DNA of 13,963 nt from Alphaproteobacteria bacterium (GCA_030432775.1 JAUILO010000060.1:1-13963); one strand, 5' to 3'; numbered from the stretch's first letter, positions 1 to 6,610 are shown. Made by a program: numbers and translations. Notes: generated by a model not told the origin, from the sequence alone.

Positions 1-46
1 GGCCTGTATTGTGAAGAAGTCCTGAACTGCCGATATAAATATGCAT
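1..46 (-). CDS. Possible start of an unidentified gene downstream of gmhA, cut by the window edge
   Basis: An open frame on the minus strand begins with ATG 28 bases after the gmhA stop and runs off the window, giving MHIYIGSSGLLHNTG. The same frame is also open from an earlier ATG at position 82, which overlaps the gmhA stop codon and would couple the two genes. Neither start has a good ribosome binding site. The spacing and shared strand suggest an operon with gmhA, perhaps another envelope sugar gene, but 15 residues are too few to name a family. It could be chance reading. Confidence 0.3.
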   Translation of the reverse strand, partial: MHIYIGSSGLLHNTG

Positions 47-74
47 ATTGTACTTATTGTTATGATTTGGCGTA

Positions 75-662
75 TCACACATAGCCAAGGCGCATTTCAA
101 GCGCGCCACAAAGCATCTGGCCGAGTGTGATGTGCATTTCCTGAATACGTGCAGTGGTTTGTGATGGGACAACGAACAGGATATCGCATAGATCATGCAT
201 TTTTCCGCCATCACGTCCGGACAGACCTACGGTAATCAAACCTTGGCTGCGTGCAGTTTCAAGAGCCTTTAGAACATTAGGGCTTTGGCCGGATGTACTG
301 ATGCCAACAGCAATGTCGCCTTCTTTCCCGAGTGCCTCGAGCTGACGCGAGAATAGAAAATCAAAGCCGTAATCATTTCCGATTGCTGTTAGTGCGGATG
401 TGTCGGTTGTAAGCGCAATCGCAGGGATTGCCTTACGGTCATTTACATAGCGAACGGCCAGTTCAGTGGCGAGATGTTGCGCATCCGAAGCGCTGCCTCC
501 ATTGCCGAAAAACAATACTTTTCCACCGTTTTCAATCGCGTTTACACAAACATCAAGCCATTGTCCGAATGCACCGCTCAGGCTATCAAAAGTGTTCTGA
601 GCAACGCTTAAATGCTCTTCTGCTTCATCTGCCCAGAATTGTTCAAGATCGAAGTTGGCCAT
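75..662 (-). CDS. gmhA: Phosphoheptose isomerase (sedoheptulose 7-phosphate isomerase), SIS domain
   Basis: This cytoplasmic enzyme converts D-sedoheptulose 7-phosphate to D-glycero-D-manno-heptose 7-phosphate, the first step towards the heptose of the lipopolysaccharide inner core. The 195-residue length is normal. One SIS domain fills the protein: the phosphosugar loop GNGGSASDAQHLATEL is at residues 53-68, a Ser/Thr-rich loop (ISTSGQSPNV) at 121-130, and the C-terminal helix RIQEMHITLGQ at 172-182. Glu67 and His63 match the catalytic Glu and a metal-ligand His of E. coli GmhA. The second family His, eight residues after the conserved Gln, is Gln182 here (see findings). A GGTGA stretch lies upstream of the ATG. 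It follows the lipoprotein gene on the same strand by 72 bases. A DiaA-like or other SIS protein is the main alternative; the QEMH helix favours GmhA. Confidence 0.9.
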   Translation of the reverse strand: MANFDLEQFWADEAEEHLSVAQNTFDSLSGAFGQWLDVCVNAIENGGKVLFFGNGGSASDAQHLATELAVRYVNDRKAIPAIALTTDTSALTAIGNDYGFDFLFSRQLEALGKEGDIAVGISTSGQSPNVLKALETARSQGLITVGLSGRDGGKMHDLCDILFVVPSQTTARIQEMHITLGQMLCGALEMRLGYV

Positions 663-734
663 GACGTGTATTCACCATATATGAGTGTTAATTTTGGTAT
701 TCTGAAATCTTTATGCGTTAATAGCGCAAAAGGT

Positions 735-1532
735 TTACTCGAAAGCTCCGGAATTGATTTTGGCTTGTCTGTTATAATTCAGTTGGTCTTCGGTTAGCTG
801 GAAACCAACAAGGACTTCATAGCCGCCATCAGTGAAGCTGGCAAGCGGTATAGATTGCGAAGCTGTATCTTTTTCGATGATGTAATCGTCAGGGCCGTTA
901 TATGTCATACCCACTTTGTGAATGGTTTTGGCGACAATATTACCGCTCACGCCTGTAAGGGCTATGAAATACGGATAAACGATTTTCTTGGGCTTGCCGT
1001 TAGAAAAATCGGCTTTCGGACCTGTGTGTCCTTCAAAGAGAAGATCAACATCCAAAGTGATGTTCTTGTCTCTGACTTTACATTTTGATTCGATGTTTGT
1101 GATCCAGACCGTGGAAATTGAATGTTCCGGCGTGGCCTTAGCGAAATCGGAAAAGTCATATAGCGAGTTTAGCTCATCCAGAACAACAATCTTCGGACAA
1201 TCACTTTCGGAAAGCTTCTCTTTAAGCTGGTAAGCGGCATCGGGATCAATATCTGTTTGCTCGACACTTGTTTGCGCGTAGCTGACTTCTATGGCGCTAT
1301 CATCGCCTTCGATATCGTTATCATGTTTGTTGGCCATACTGACAGGTTTCCAGCCACCCCAATTCAGGCCACCAATGTAATCAGTTGTAGAATCAACAGT
1401 TTCACAGGCGCTGAGCGAGGCAAGTATGACGCAAAAGGCACCAACGCGTATACTACGTAAAGCTCTGCTTTTTAGTGTTGTCTGGCTTTTCAAGTTTGCC
1501 GAGGGGGTATCGTATGATTTTTTCAACATCAT
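735..1532 (-). CDS. Conserved-looking lipoprotein of unknown function
   Basis: A 265-residue protein with a basic N-terminal region, a short hydrophobic stretch (GAFCVILASLSAC, residues 31-43) and a lipobox LSAC at 40-43, so Cys43 is the expected lipidated residue. Glu rather than Asp follows the Cys, which by the usual sorting rule points to the outer membrane. The mature part is soluble in character, with one further Cys pair (SDC near 112 and SKC near 151) that might form a disulphide. The C-terminal part reads GGYEVLVGFQLTEDQLNYNR. I do not recognise a named family. The n-region is long (about 30 residues before the hydrophobic core), so a later start is possible, but the two tandem ATG codons at 1532 and 1529 are the only ATGs suited to keep the signal. 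It is divergent from ispH. Confidence 0.7.
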   Translation of the reverse strand: MMLKKSYDTPSANLKSQTTLKSRALRSIRVGAFCVILASLSACETVDSTTDYIGGLNWGGWKPVSMANKHDNDIEGDDSAIEVSYAQTSVEQTDIDPDAAYQLKEKLSESDCPKIVVLDELNSLYDFSDFAKATPEHSISTVWITNIESKCKVRDKNITLDVDLLFEGHTGPKADFSNGKPKKIVYPYFIALTGVSGNIVAKTIHKVGMTYNGPDDYIIEKDTASQSIPLASFTDGGYEVLVGFQLTEDQLNYNRQAKINSGAFE

Positions 1533-1546
1533 AATTTTAAGATATC

Positions 1547-1583
1547 TCTATCCGTCCGTTTGTATCATCTATCCGTTTGTATC
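1547..1583. repeat. Imperfect tandem direct repeat in the lipoprotein-ispH gap
   Basis: Two adjacent copies of TCTATCCG-TTTGTATC occupy 1547-1567 and 1568-1583. The first copy carries an additional TCCG, itself a duplication of the preceding four bases. The repeat sits 15 bases upstream of the lipoprotein start in the 164-base divergent gap, so it could be an operator or simply slippage. No protein is known to me that binds it. Confidence 0.6.
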
Positions 1584-1696
1584 TGTTCAGTTTATTTTCT
1601 GACCGAAATTAAATCTACGGCAGTTCATTCGATCAGGCAAGGGCTATGCCTACAATCGCTATAGATTTATCCCGCAAAATTTTCTATATAGGCTTT

Positions 1697-2644
1697 ATGA
1701 GTAAAACAGATATCACGATATTACTTGCTTCGCCCCGCGGCTTTTGTGCTGGTGTGGACAGAGCCATACAGATTGTCGAGCTTGCCCTACAAAAGTATGG
1801 CGAGCCTGTCTATGTCAGGCATGAAATAGTGCATAACAAATTTGTTGTTGATAGTTTGCGTGACAAAGGCGCGATCTTTGTTGAAGAACTAGACGAGATT
1901 CCTGATGACGGGCGACCTGTGATTTTCTCTGCGCATGGTGTTCCAAAGAAAGTTCCGCAAGACGCAAAGGAGCGCGATATGTTTTATATCGATGCGACAT
2001 GCCCGCTTGTAAGTAAAGTTCACCGGGAAGCAGAGCGTTATCATAAAGACGGAAAGACGATTATTCTTATTGGTCATGAAGGGCACCCGGAGGTTATCGG
2101 TACAATGGGGCAATTGCCCAAAGGTGCGGTTGTTCTGGTTGAAACAGTCGAGGATGTTGCGGGGGTTCAGGTGGATAACGCAGATAATCTTGCATGGTGT
2201 TCACAGACAACATTATCGGTTGATGACACCAGTGATATCGTAGATGCGTTACAGCGCAGATTTCCTGATATCCACGGCCCTCATAAAGAAGATATATGTT
2301 ATGCAACGACAAACCGTCAGGCTGCTGTGAAAGTGATAGCGCCGAAATCAGATGCGCTTATTGTGATCGGCGCGCCCAATTCATCCAATTCTAATCGTCT
2401 TGTCGAAGTTGCAAAATCATATGGTTGTCGCCATGCCATGATGGTACAACGCGCCAGCGATATTGATTGGCGCTGGTTTGAAAATGTAAAGACATTGGGA
2501 CTGACGGCGGGGGCATCTGCACCGGAGACACTTGTTGATGAAGTAATTGAAGCTGTGCGCAAGGTTTATAATGTCACGGTTGAAGAAGTTGAAATTGTTG
2601 AAGAAGATGTGACGTTCAAGGTTCCGCGCAGTTTGACCGCATAA
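1697..2644 (+). CDS. ispH: 4-hydroxy-3-methylbut-2-enyl diphosphate reductase
   Basis: IspH (LytB) catalyses the last step of the MEP pathway, reducing HMBPP to IPP and DMAPP with a [4Fe-4S] cluster in the cytoplasm. From ATG 1697 the protein has 315 residues, the usual length. The three cluster cysteines are visible: Cys17 in PRGFCAGV, Cys102 in DATCPLV and Cys201 in DICYATTNRQ. Substrate-binding motifs are EGHPE (128-132), TTLS (171-174), NSSNSNRL (228-235) and AGASAPE (271-277). The frame is open to an earlier ATG at 1646, which has AAGGG only two bases upstream; I prefer 1697 because alphaproteobacterial IspH begins a few residues before the LLASPRGFCAGV motif, although its binding site (ATAGG) is weak. 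In many relatives ispH is followed by thrB and rnhA; here rnhA follows directly. Confidence 0.96.
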   Translation: MSKTDITILLASPRGFCAGVDRAIQIVELALQKYGEPVYVRHEIVHNKFVVDSLRDKGAIFVEELDEIPDDGRPVIFSAHGVPKKVPQDAKERDMFYIDATCPLVSKVHREAERYHKDGKTIILIGHEGHPEVIGTMGQLPKGAVVLVETVEDVAGVQVDNADNLAWCSQTTLSVDDTSDIVDALQRRFPDIHGPHKEDICYATTNRQAAVKVIAPKSDALIVIGAPNSSNSNRLVEVAKSYGCRHAMMVQRASDIDWRWFENVKTLGLTAGASAPETLVDEVIEAVRKVYNVTVEEVEIVEEDVTFKVPRSLTA

Positions 2645-2664
2645 TTCAGATGCGGAATTATGCG

Positions 2665-2746
2665 GTGTGGTTTTGTCGTGTGGTTTTAGCAGGTGTTTTT
2701 TTTCGTGTGAATTTACTGCATGAATTTACCGTATGAATTATAGGCG
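2665..2746. repeat. Two sets of degenerate 13-base tandem repeats between ispH and rnhA
   Basis: GTGTGGTTTTGTC (2665-2677) is followed directly by GTGTGGTTTTAGC (2678-2690), identical at 11 of 13 bases. A few bases later TGAATTTACTGCA (2708-2720) is followed by TGAATTTACCGTA (2721-2733), again 11 of 13, and by a partial third unit starting TGAATT (2734). Both sets share a 13-base step. They fill most of the 160-base ispH-rnhA gap. No terminator hairpin is evident there. Confidence 0.6.
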
Positions 2747-2804
2747 TTATTTTTCCTGACACCTTATCCTTTTTAGATGTTCTTTATGAGAAGAAGCAGA
2801 GTAA

Positions 2805-3233
2805 ATGAGTGAGAAGAAAAAAGTCGAGATTTATACCGATGGAGCCTGTAGCGGCAATCCGGGCCCTGGCGGCTGGGGTGCATTACTGCGTTATAACGGC
2901 CATGAAAAAGAATTATCGGGCGCGGAAAATAACACGACAAATAATCGTATGGAACTGACTGCCGCGATTAAAGCCCTTGAGGCTGTGACCGTTTCTTGTG
3001 AGGTCGATTTATATACAGACAGCACCTATGTGAAACAAGGTATTACCGAGTGGATCAAAGGCTGGAAAGCAAAAGGGTGGCCTGCGCGTATTAAGAATCA
3101 GGATTTGTGGAGGCAGCTTGATACGCTTGTTCAAAACCATACTGTACGGTTTCACTGGGTCAAAGGACATAGTGGACATCCGGAAAACGAGCGCGCCGAT
3201 ACGCTTGCGACCGAAGCGATCAAGACCCTTTAA
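2805..3233 (+). CDS. rnhA: Ribonuclease HI
   Basis: RNase HI cuts the RNA strand of RNA-DNA hybrids, removing R-loops and primer remnants. The 142-residue protein is close in length to E. coli RNase HI (155) and begins with the family signature YTDGACSGNPGPGGWG (10-25). The catalytic acidic residues can be read as Asp12, Glu50 (NNRMELTAA), Asp72 (LYTDSTYV) and Asp132 (NERADTLA), with the mobile His122 in KGHSGHPENERAD. The basic protrusion helix region IKGWKAKGW (84-92) of the E. coli type is present. The ATG at 2805 is chosen because it places the first motif at the normal distance. The upstream purine-rich stretch (AGAAGAAGCAGAG) is only a loose ribosome binding site. ispH lies upstream on the same strand across a 160-base repeat-rich gap. 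Confidence 0.97.
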   Translation: MSEKKKVEIYTDGACSGNPGPGGWGALLRYNGHEKELSGAENNTTNNRMELTAAIKALEAVTVSCEVDLYTDSTYVKQGITEWIKGWKAKGWPARIKNQDLWRQLDTLVQNHTVRFHWVKGHSGHPENERADTLATEAIKTL

Positions 3234-3250
3234 TCACGATAATTTCCGTT

Positions 3251-3313
3251 AGCAGTAAGCATGAATCTCGTTCGAATCGCGCATTTCCGAGTCGGTTTTT
3301 GCTGCTCTTTTTT
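3251..3313 (+). terminator. Possible weak terminator after rnhA
   Basis: AGCAG (3251-3255) can pair with CTGCT (3302-3306), and a run of six T follows at 3308-3313. A shorter inner pairing CTCG/CGAG lies in the long loop. The stem is short and the loop long, so this is only a weak candidate for an intrinsic terminator of the ispH-rnhA transcript. Confidence 0.25.
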
Positions 3314-3360
3314 GTATTGAAATAGAGCTGTATTTTGTCGTTTTATTCGGTGTTTTTAGG

Positions 3361-3369
3361 TTATCCACA
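3361..3369 (+). promoter_or_regulatory. Consensus DnaA box
   Basis: TTATCCACA is an exact match to the high-affinity DnaA box (TTATNCACA). It is the only perfect copy I found in the 322-base gap between rnhA and the 148-residue orphan. A lone box fits DnaA acting as a transcription factor better than a replication origin, which would carry a cluster. Nine-base matches do occur by chance, so its value comes from the neighbouring CtrA-type box 36 bases downstream. Confidence 0.45.
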
Positions 3370-3405
3370 AGCGGAAACCCCAGAAAATCTCCCAAATTTA
3401 TTTTG

Positions 3406-3421
3406 TTAAGCTTTGATTAAC
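3406..3421 (+). promoter_or_regulatory. CtrA-type binding site (TTAA-N7-TTAAC)
   Basis: TTAAGCTTTGATTAAC matches the full alphaproteobacterial CtrA consensus, two TTAA half-sites separated by seven bases with the trailing C. It lies about 135 bases upstream of the orphan start at 3556. TTGACG (3424-3429) and TATAAC (3443-3448) follow, but they are 13 bases apart, too close for a standard sigma-70 promoter. CtrA often binds over the -35 region of the promoters it activates, so a CtrA-activated start just downstream is reasonable but inferred. Confidence 0.55.
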
Positions 3422-3544
3422 TTTTGACGTTCAGCCTGAAGATATAACGCGGTTTTGAGGGTGTCACGATCAAGTAACTAAAGGGTTCCATAAACAAAAA
3501 AGCAAGGCAGACAAAAAACATAAATCAACAAACTGCCAAGCACG

Positions 3545-3550
3545 AGGAGG
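3545..3550 (+). promoter_or_regulatory. Perfect Shine-Dalgarno sequence of the 148-residue orphan
   Basis: AGGAGG ends five bases before the ATG at 3556. It is the strongest ribosome binding site noticed in the window. The 68 bases before it are A-rich and T-poor, suggesting an open leader, apart from a 5-base GGCAG/CTGCC pairing (3506-3510 with 3533-3537). Strong translation is likely. Confidence 0.75.
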
Positions 3551-3555
3551 AAATC

Positions 3556-4002
3556 ATGACTGATCAATTGACTAAAGATATAGAAAAAACAAGCAGCGCT
3601 ATTATATATCCTTTGCCCCCACAGGATGTAGATAAAGCAAGATTTGAAATGGAAGTATATGCCCGTTTTATGGGGCATCTGCGAAATGTTCCCCATAGCC
3701 GGGAAGATATTAAAGTGCTGACGGCGATAGAATTTACTGCCGATATAATGGATACAAGCGATGCGTTAGTGGCTAAAACACTACTCGATCTTGGTCTGCG
3801 CGCACCGCGGCGATCTTTTCCAGCTACGTTCTTAGAGTTTGTTGATCATACGATCGCAAGAACAAACTGGGAAACAGGTTCTGCGCCAAGCTCGGTGAAC
3901 GAACTGGCGGAGCATTGGAATGTCATAGGCGAAGGCCGTTTTGAAAATATGATGCGCAATTATTACGCCATAAGTCCGGTAACAATGTATGAGCGTGTCT
4001 AG
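3556..4002 (+). CDS. Orphan 148-residue soluble protein, function unknown
   Basis: I do not recognise this protein. It is 148 residues long, has no cysteine, no signal peptide and no membrane segment, and looks mostly helical. The N-terminal 20 residues are polar and probably flexible; a helix-rich centre (about 25-80) contains RFEMEVYARFMGHLRNVPHSREDIKV, and aromatic residues cluster at the C-terminus (NMMRNYYAISPVTMYERV). The perfect AGGAGG site, five bases before the ATG, and the codon use argue that it is a real, well-translated gene. The upstream gap holds a DnaA box and a CtrA-type box, so expression may be tied to the cell cycle or to motility-type programmes in alphaproteobacteria; this is inference. 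The convergent penicillin-binding protein gene starts its stop codon 22 bases downstream. Confidence 0.8.
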   Translation: MTDQLTKDIEKTSSAIIYPLPPQDVDKARFEMEVYARFMGHLRNVPHSREDIKVLTAIEFTADIMDTSDALVAKTLLDLGLRAPRRSFPATFLEFVDHTIARTNWETGSAPSSVNELAEHWNVIGEGRFENMMRNYYAISPVTMYERV

Positions 4003-4010
4003 CTAAGTAG

Positions 4011-4047
4011 TGGATAGGAGCGTTTTACCAAGGGACAATTCTATCCA
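4011..4047. repeat. Inverted repeat spanning the convergent gene junction
   Basis: TGGATAG (4011-4017) and CTATCCA (4041-4047) are perfect 7-base arms around a 23-base loop. The loop includes the stop codon of the penicillin-binding protein gene. No clean T-run follows on either strand, so it is a doubtful terminator, but it is the only hairpin between these convergent genes. Confidence 0.35.
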
Positions 4048-6040
4048 GTAAAGTTGAAAATTGATCCGTTATACCGGATTCAGATGAAGAAAGGGGCGCA
4101 AGCTCCTTTCTTTTATGTGATTCTATCATAACATCACGCCAGATCCGTGCAGGGGCGCCGCCGCCCGTTATGGATGCCATCGGGCTGTTATCGTCATTGC
4201 CAAGCCATATGGCGGCTACATACTGGTCAGTGTATCCGATGAACCATGCATCACGGTAATCTTGTGATGTTCCTGTTTTTCCTGCTGTTTTTATACCGGA
4301 TAGCGCAGATGATTGTTTGATGATTTTGCCTGTTCCATCTTCTGTGACCGATTGCAGCATGTGATCCAGCTTTCTGATACTAGATGATTTGAAGATTTGT
4401 TTTGTTTTCGGGGCGGCCGGACGTTCATAGATTACCGAAGCATCAGTTGTGGCTGTATCGTCCTCGGTTGTAATCGTATTGACGCCATGTAAATCAAGCG
4501 GCTGTCCGCCTTTGGCAAACATGCCATATGTACGTAGCATATCGATCATTGGCACGCCGCTACTGCCCAGAGCAAGGCTCAGGTCACGTTCAAGCGGGGC
4601 GGTGATGCCTGTTTTTCTGGCTGTATCAATCGTGTTTTTAACGCTGGTTTCCTGCATAAGGCGGACGGCAGCCGTGTTCAAAGAGTTTGTGAGCGCGTAT
4701 TCAAGACTGACCTTTCCGTGATATTCATTGTTAAAATTGGACGGGTCATAGTTTTGCTTACCATCTTTGTTTTTGGTTTTGAGTTGAATATCCAGCGGCG
4801 CATCTAGAATTTCATCCGAGGGTTTCCAGCCTTGTTCTATGGCGCTTAAATATACAATGGGTTTAAACGCAGAGCCGGGCGCGCGGCGTGCTTGTACGGC
4901 ACGGTTGAACTGGCTTTTGCTATAATCAACGCCGCCAACCATGGCTAATATATCTCCATCCAGATTGGCAACAATAATGGCACCTTGACTGACATGACGA
5001 TCCTTATTTGCGTTAACCGTATCGCGTAGTAGTTTTTCACAAAACTCCTGTAGCTCCAGATCAAGTGTGGTTTTAACGCTAATATCAAAGCTGGTATGGC
5101 CTGTGATATCGTTAACCTGTCCACTAATCCAGTCACCAAAATATCCGGCGTGGTTTTCATTATGAATAACAGGCAGCGCTGTGTTTTTTGATGAGTGGCT
5201 GCTGTTTGTATCAATGCCCATATCTTTCATAGCGGCCAGTACAACGCGCATTCGTTTTTGTGCGCCTTCGGGATTGCTGCGCGGGGACAGGCGCGAAGGT
5301 GCTTTGAGTAATCCGGCAAGCAGGGCGGCTTGCTCGACATTCAGCTCATTTGCGCTTTTTTGAAAATAGACCTGTGAAGCAGCGTCAATGCCGTAAGCAC
5401 CCGCACCAAAATATACGCGGTTTAGATATGTTGATAAGATCTCGTCTTTTGTAAATTCCTGCTCGAGCCAGAAAGAAAGAAGCACTTCTTGTACTTTACG
5501 TTTTATAGTGCGATCCGGTGTCAGGAAAAGATTCTTTGCCAGTTGCTGCGTAATAGTCGAGCCGCCTTGTGCGATATGCCCTTTGGTCAAGTTTGTGGCC
5601 ATGGCTCTGGCAAGGCCAATGGGGTCGATACCAAAATGCGAATAAAATCTACGATCCTCAATTGCGAGAAATGCGGCAGGCACATAAGAGGGGAGCTGCG
5701 ATACTTCGATTGTATTGCCCTGAATATCGCCATAACGCCGGATTATCTTGTCATTGCGATCCAGAATGATATGGGTGCTTTGTCTTTCAAAATGCGGAGA
5801 TTCAATGATTTTTGGCAATTCGGCTGCGTACCAGGCAGTTAACAGGCTAGCGAATAAAAGTCCCCATAAGCCGATGACAACACACCATTTGAACAAGAAT
5901 CCTATAACAGATAATGAGGGGCGAGCGGCAATGGCACTCTTTTTGGCTTTTTTGTTCTTTTTGTGCGCAGGCTTTTTATTCGCGTTTTTTTTGTTCGCTT
6001 TCTTGTTCTTTGCTTTTTTACTTATTTGTTTTCGTGCCAT
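4025..6040 (-). CDS. Class A penicillin-binding protein (glycosyltransferase-transpeptidase, PBP1A family)
   Basis: This bifunctional inner-membrane enzyme polymerises lipid II into glycan strands and cross-links the peptides. The 671 residues divide into a Lys-rich cytoplasmic tail (1-40, with 16 Lys in the first 34), one membrane anchor (about 45-70), a GT51 glycosyltransferase domain with catalytic Glu128 in AIEDRRFYSHFGID and the GGSTITQQLAKNLFL motif (159-173), and a transpeptidase domain. The latter has all three motifs: SAFK with nucleophile Ser390 and Lys393, SLN (453-455) and KTGTS (588-592). No large OB-type insert is obvious, so it is shorter than many PBP1A proteins. The ATG at 6040 has no strong ribosome binding site. 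It is divergent from the DUF3429 gene. Assignment to PBP1A rather than another class A subgroup is tentative, so no symbol is given. Confidence 0.93.
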   Translation of the reverse strand: MARKQISKKAKNKKANKKNANKKPAHKKNKKAKKSAIAARPSLSVIGFLFKWCVVIGLWGLLFASLLTAWYAAELPKIIESPHFERQSTHIILDRNDKIIRRYGDIQGNTIEVSQLPSYVPAAFLAIEDRRFYSHFGIDPIGLARAMATNLTKGHIAQGGSTITQQLAKNLFLTPDRTIKRKVQEVLLSFWLEQEFTKDEILSTYLNRVYFGAGAYGIDAASQVYFQKSANELNVEQAALLAGLLKAPSRLSPRSNPEGAQKRMRVVLAAMKDMGIDTNSSHSSKNTALPVIHNENHAGYFGDWISGQVNDITGHTSFDISVKTTLDLELQEFCEKLLRDTVNANKDRHVSQGAIIVANLDGDILAMVGGVDYSKSQFNRAVQARRAPGSAFKPIVYLSAIEQGWKPSDEILDAPLDIQLKTKNKDGKQNYDPSNFNNEYHGKVSLEYALTNSLNTAAVRLMQETSVKNTIDTARKTGITAPLERDLSLALGSSGVPMIDMLRTYGMFAKGGQPLDLHGVNTITTEDDTATTDASVIYERPAAPKTKQIFKSSSIRKLDHMLQSVTEDGTGKIIKQSSALSGIKTAGKTGTSQDYRDAWFIGYTDQYVAAIWLGNDDNSPMASITGGGAPARIWRDVMIESHKRKELAPLSSSESGITDQFSTLLDRIVPW

Positions 6041-6133
6041 AGCGCTGTTGATGAATATTGGTTATATTGAATTTGAATGAATTGTCTTGATGCCGTGATA
6101 CGGTGTGTCTTTTGAAAGTTGTCTAACTATATC

Positions 6134-6610
6134 ATGAAAAATAAAAAGATCTCAGATGATATGTTTGAAAATTTGCTGGATTCAAAAAATGAAACCGCGA
6201 CTTTTCTTTGTTATATCGGGCTTGTTCCTTTTGTTGGCTTGTCGTTGCTTTTATGGTTGCCCTTTGATTTGCCGTTTAATATCAAGGCATCGGTATTGGA
6301 TGCGTTTTTGTTATATTCTGCGATTATGATCACGTTTTTGGGCGGTATTCACTGGGGGCTTGCGCTTTCGTTGCGTTATGCGCCGCCGCTACAGCTTGTG
6401 TTTAGCATGATTCCCGCGCTTTTTGCGTGGATGGGGTTTTTATTACCCGCTTTTATGGGGGTGCTCATATTGATTGGTTGTTATGGGACTCAGCTGTTTT
6501 TTGATAGAGAATTATATCAGCAAAGCTGGTTTGTAAAATTGCGTACAAAGACCAGTATCGTTGTTGCTGTGTGTTTGCTGGCTGTTCTGGTTCATGTGGT
6601 CTTCAGATAA
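6134..6610 (+). CDS. DUF3429-type inner-membrane protein
   Basis: A 158-residue hydrophobic protein with about five membrane segments (roughly residues 22-43, 53-76, 85-104, 105-121 and 139-157). The segment ITFLGGIHWGLAL (66-78) carries the FLGGIHWG signature I associate with DUF3429, a family of unknown function common in proteobacteria. A further conserved-looking element is the GCYGTQLFFDRELY loop (115-128). The frame extends upstream to a TTG at 6119 that lies right after GAAAG; ATG 6134 has no clear ribosome binding site and ATG 6161 is also possible, so the start is uncertain by a few residues and I took the first ATG. It is divergent from the penicillin-binding protein gene and convergent with the acetyltransferase gene, with 20 bases between stops. 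Confidence 0.82.
   Translation: MKNKKISDDMFENLLDSKNETATFLCYIGLVPFVGLSLLLWLPFDLPFNIKASVLDAFLLYSAIMITFLGGIHWGLALSLRYAPPLQLVFSMIPALFAWMGFLLPAFMGVLILIGCYGTQLFFDRELYQQSWFVKLRTKTSIVVAVCLLAVLVHVVFR

Noticed and set aside
2786..2812. Eight-residue upstream frame (MRRSRVNE) overlapping the rnhA start
   Set aside because: So short a frame is expected by chance and nothing supports translation.
3261..3300. tRNA-like T-arm motif TTCGAATC after rnhA
   Set aside because: The flanking bases pair at only three of five positions and no acceptor, D or anticodon arm is present.
3234..3555. Chromosome origin suggested by the DnaA and CtrA boxes
   Set aside because: Only one good DnaA box and no cluster; usual alphaproteobacterial origin neighbours such as hemE or parAB are absent.
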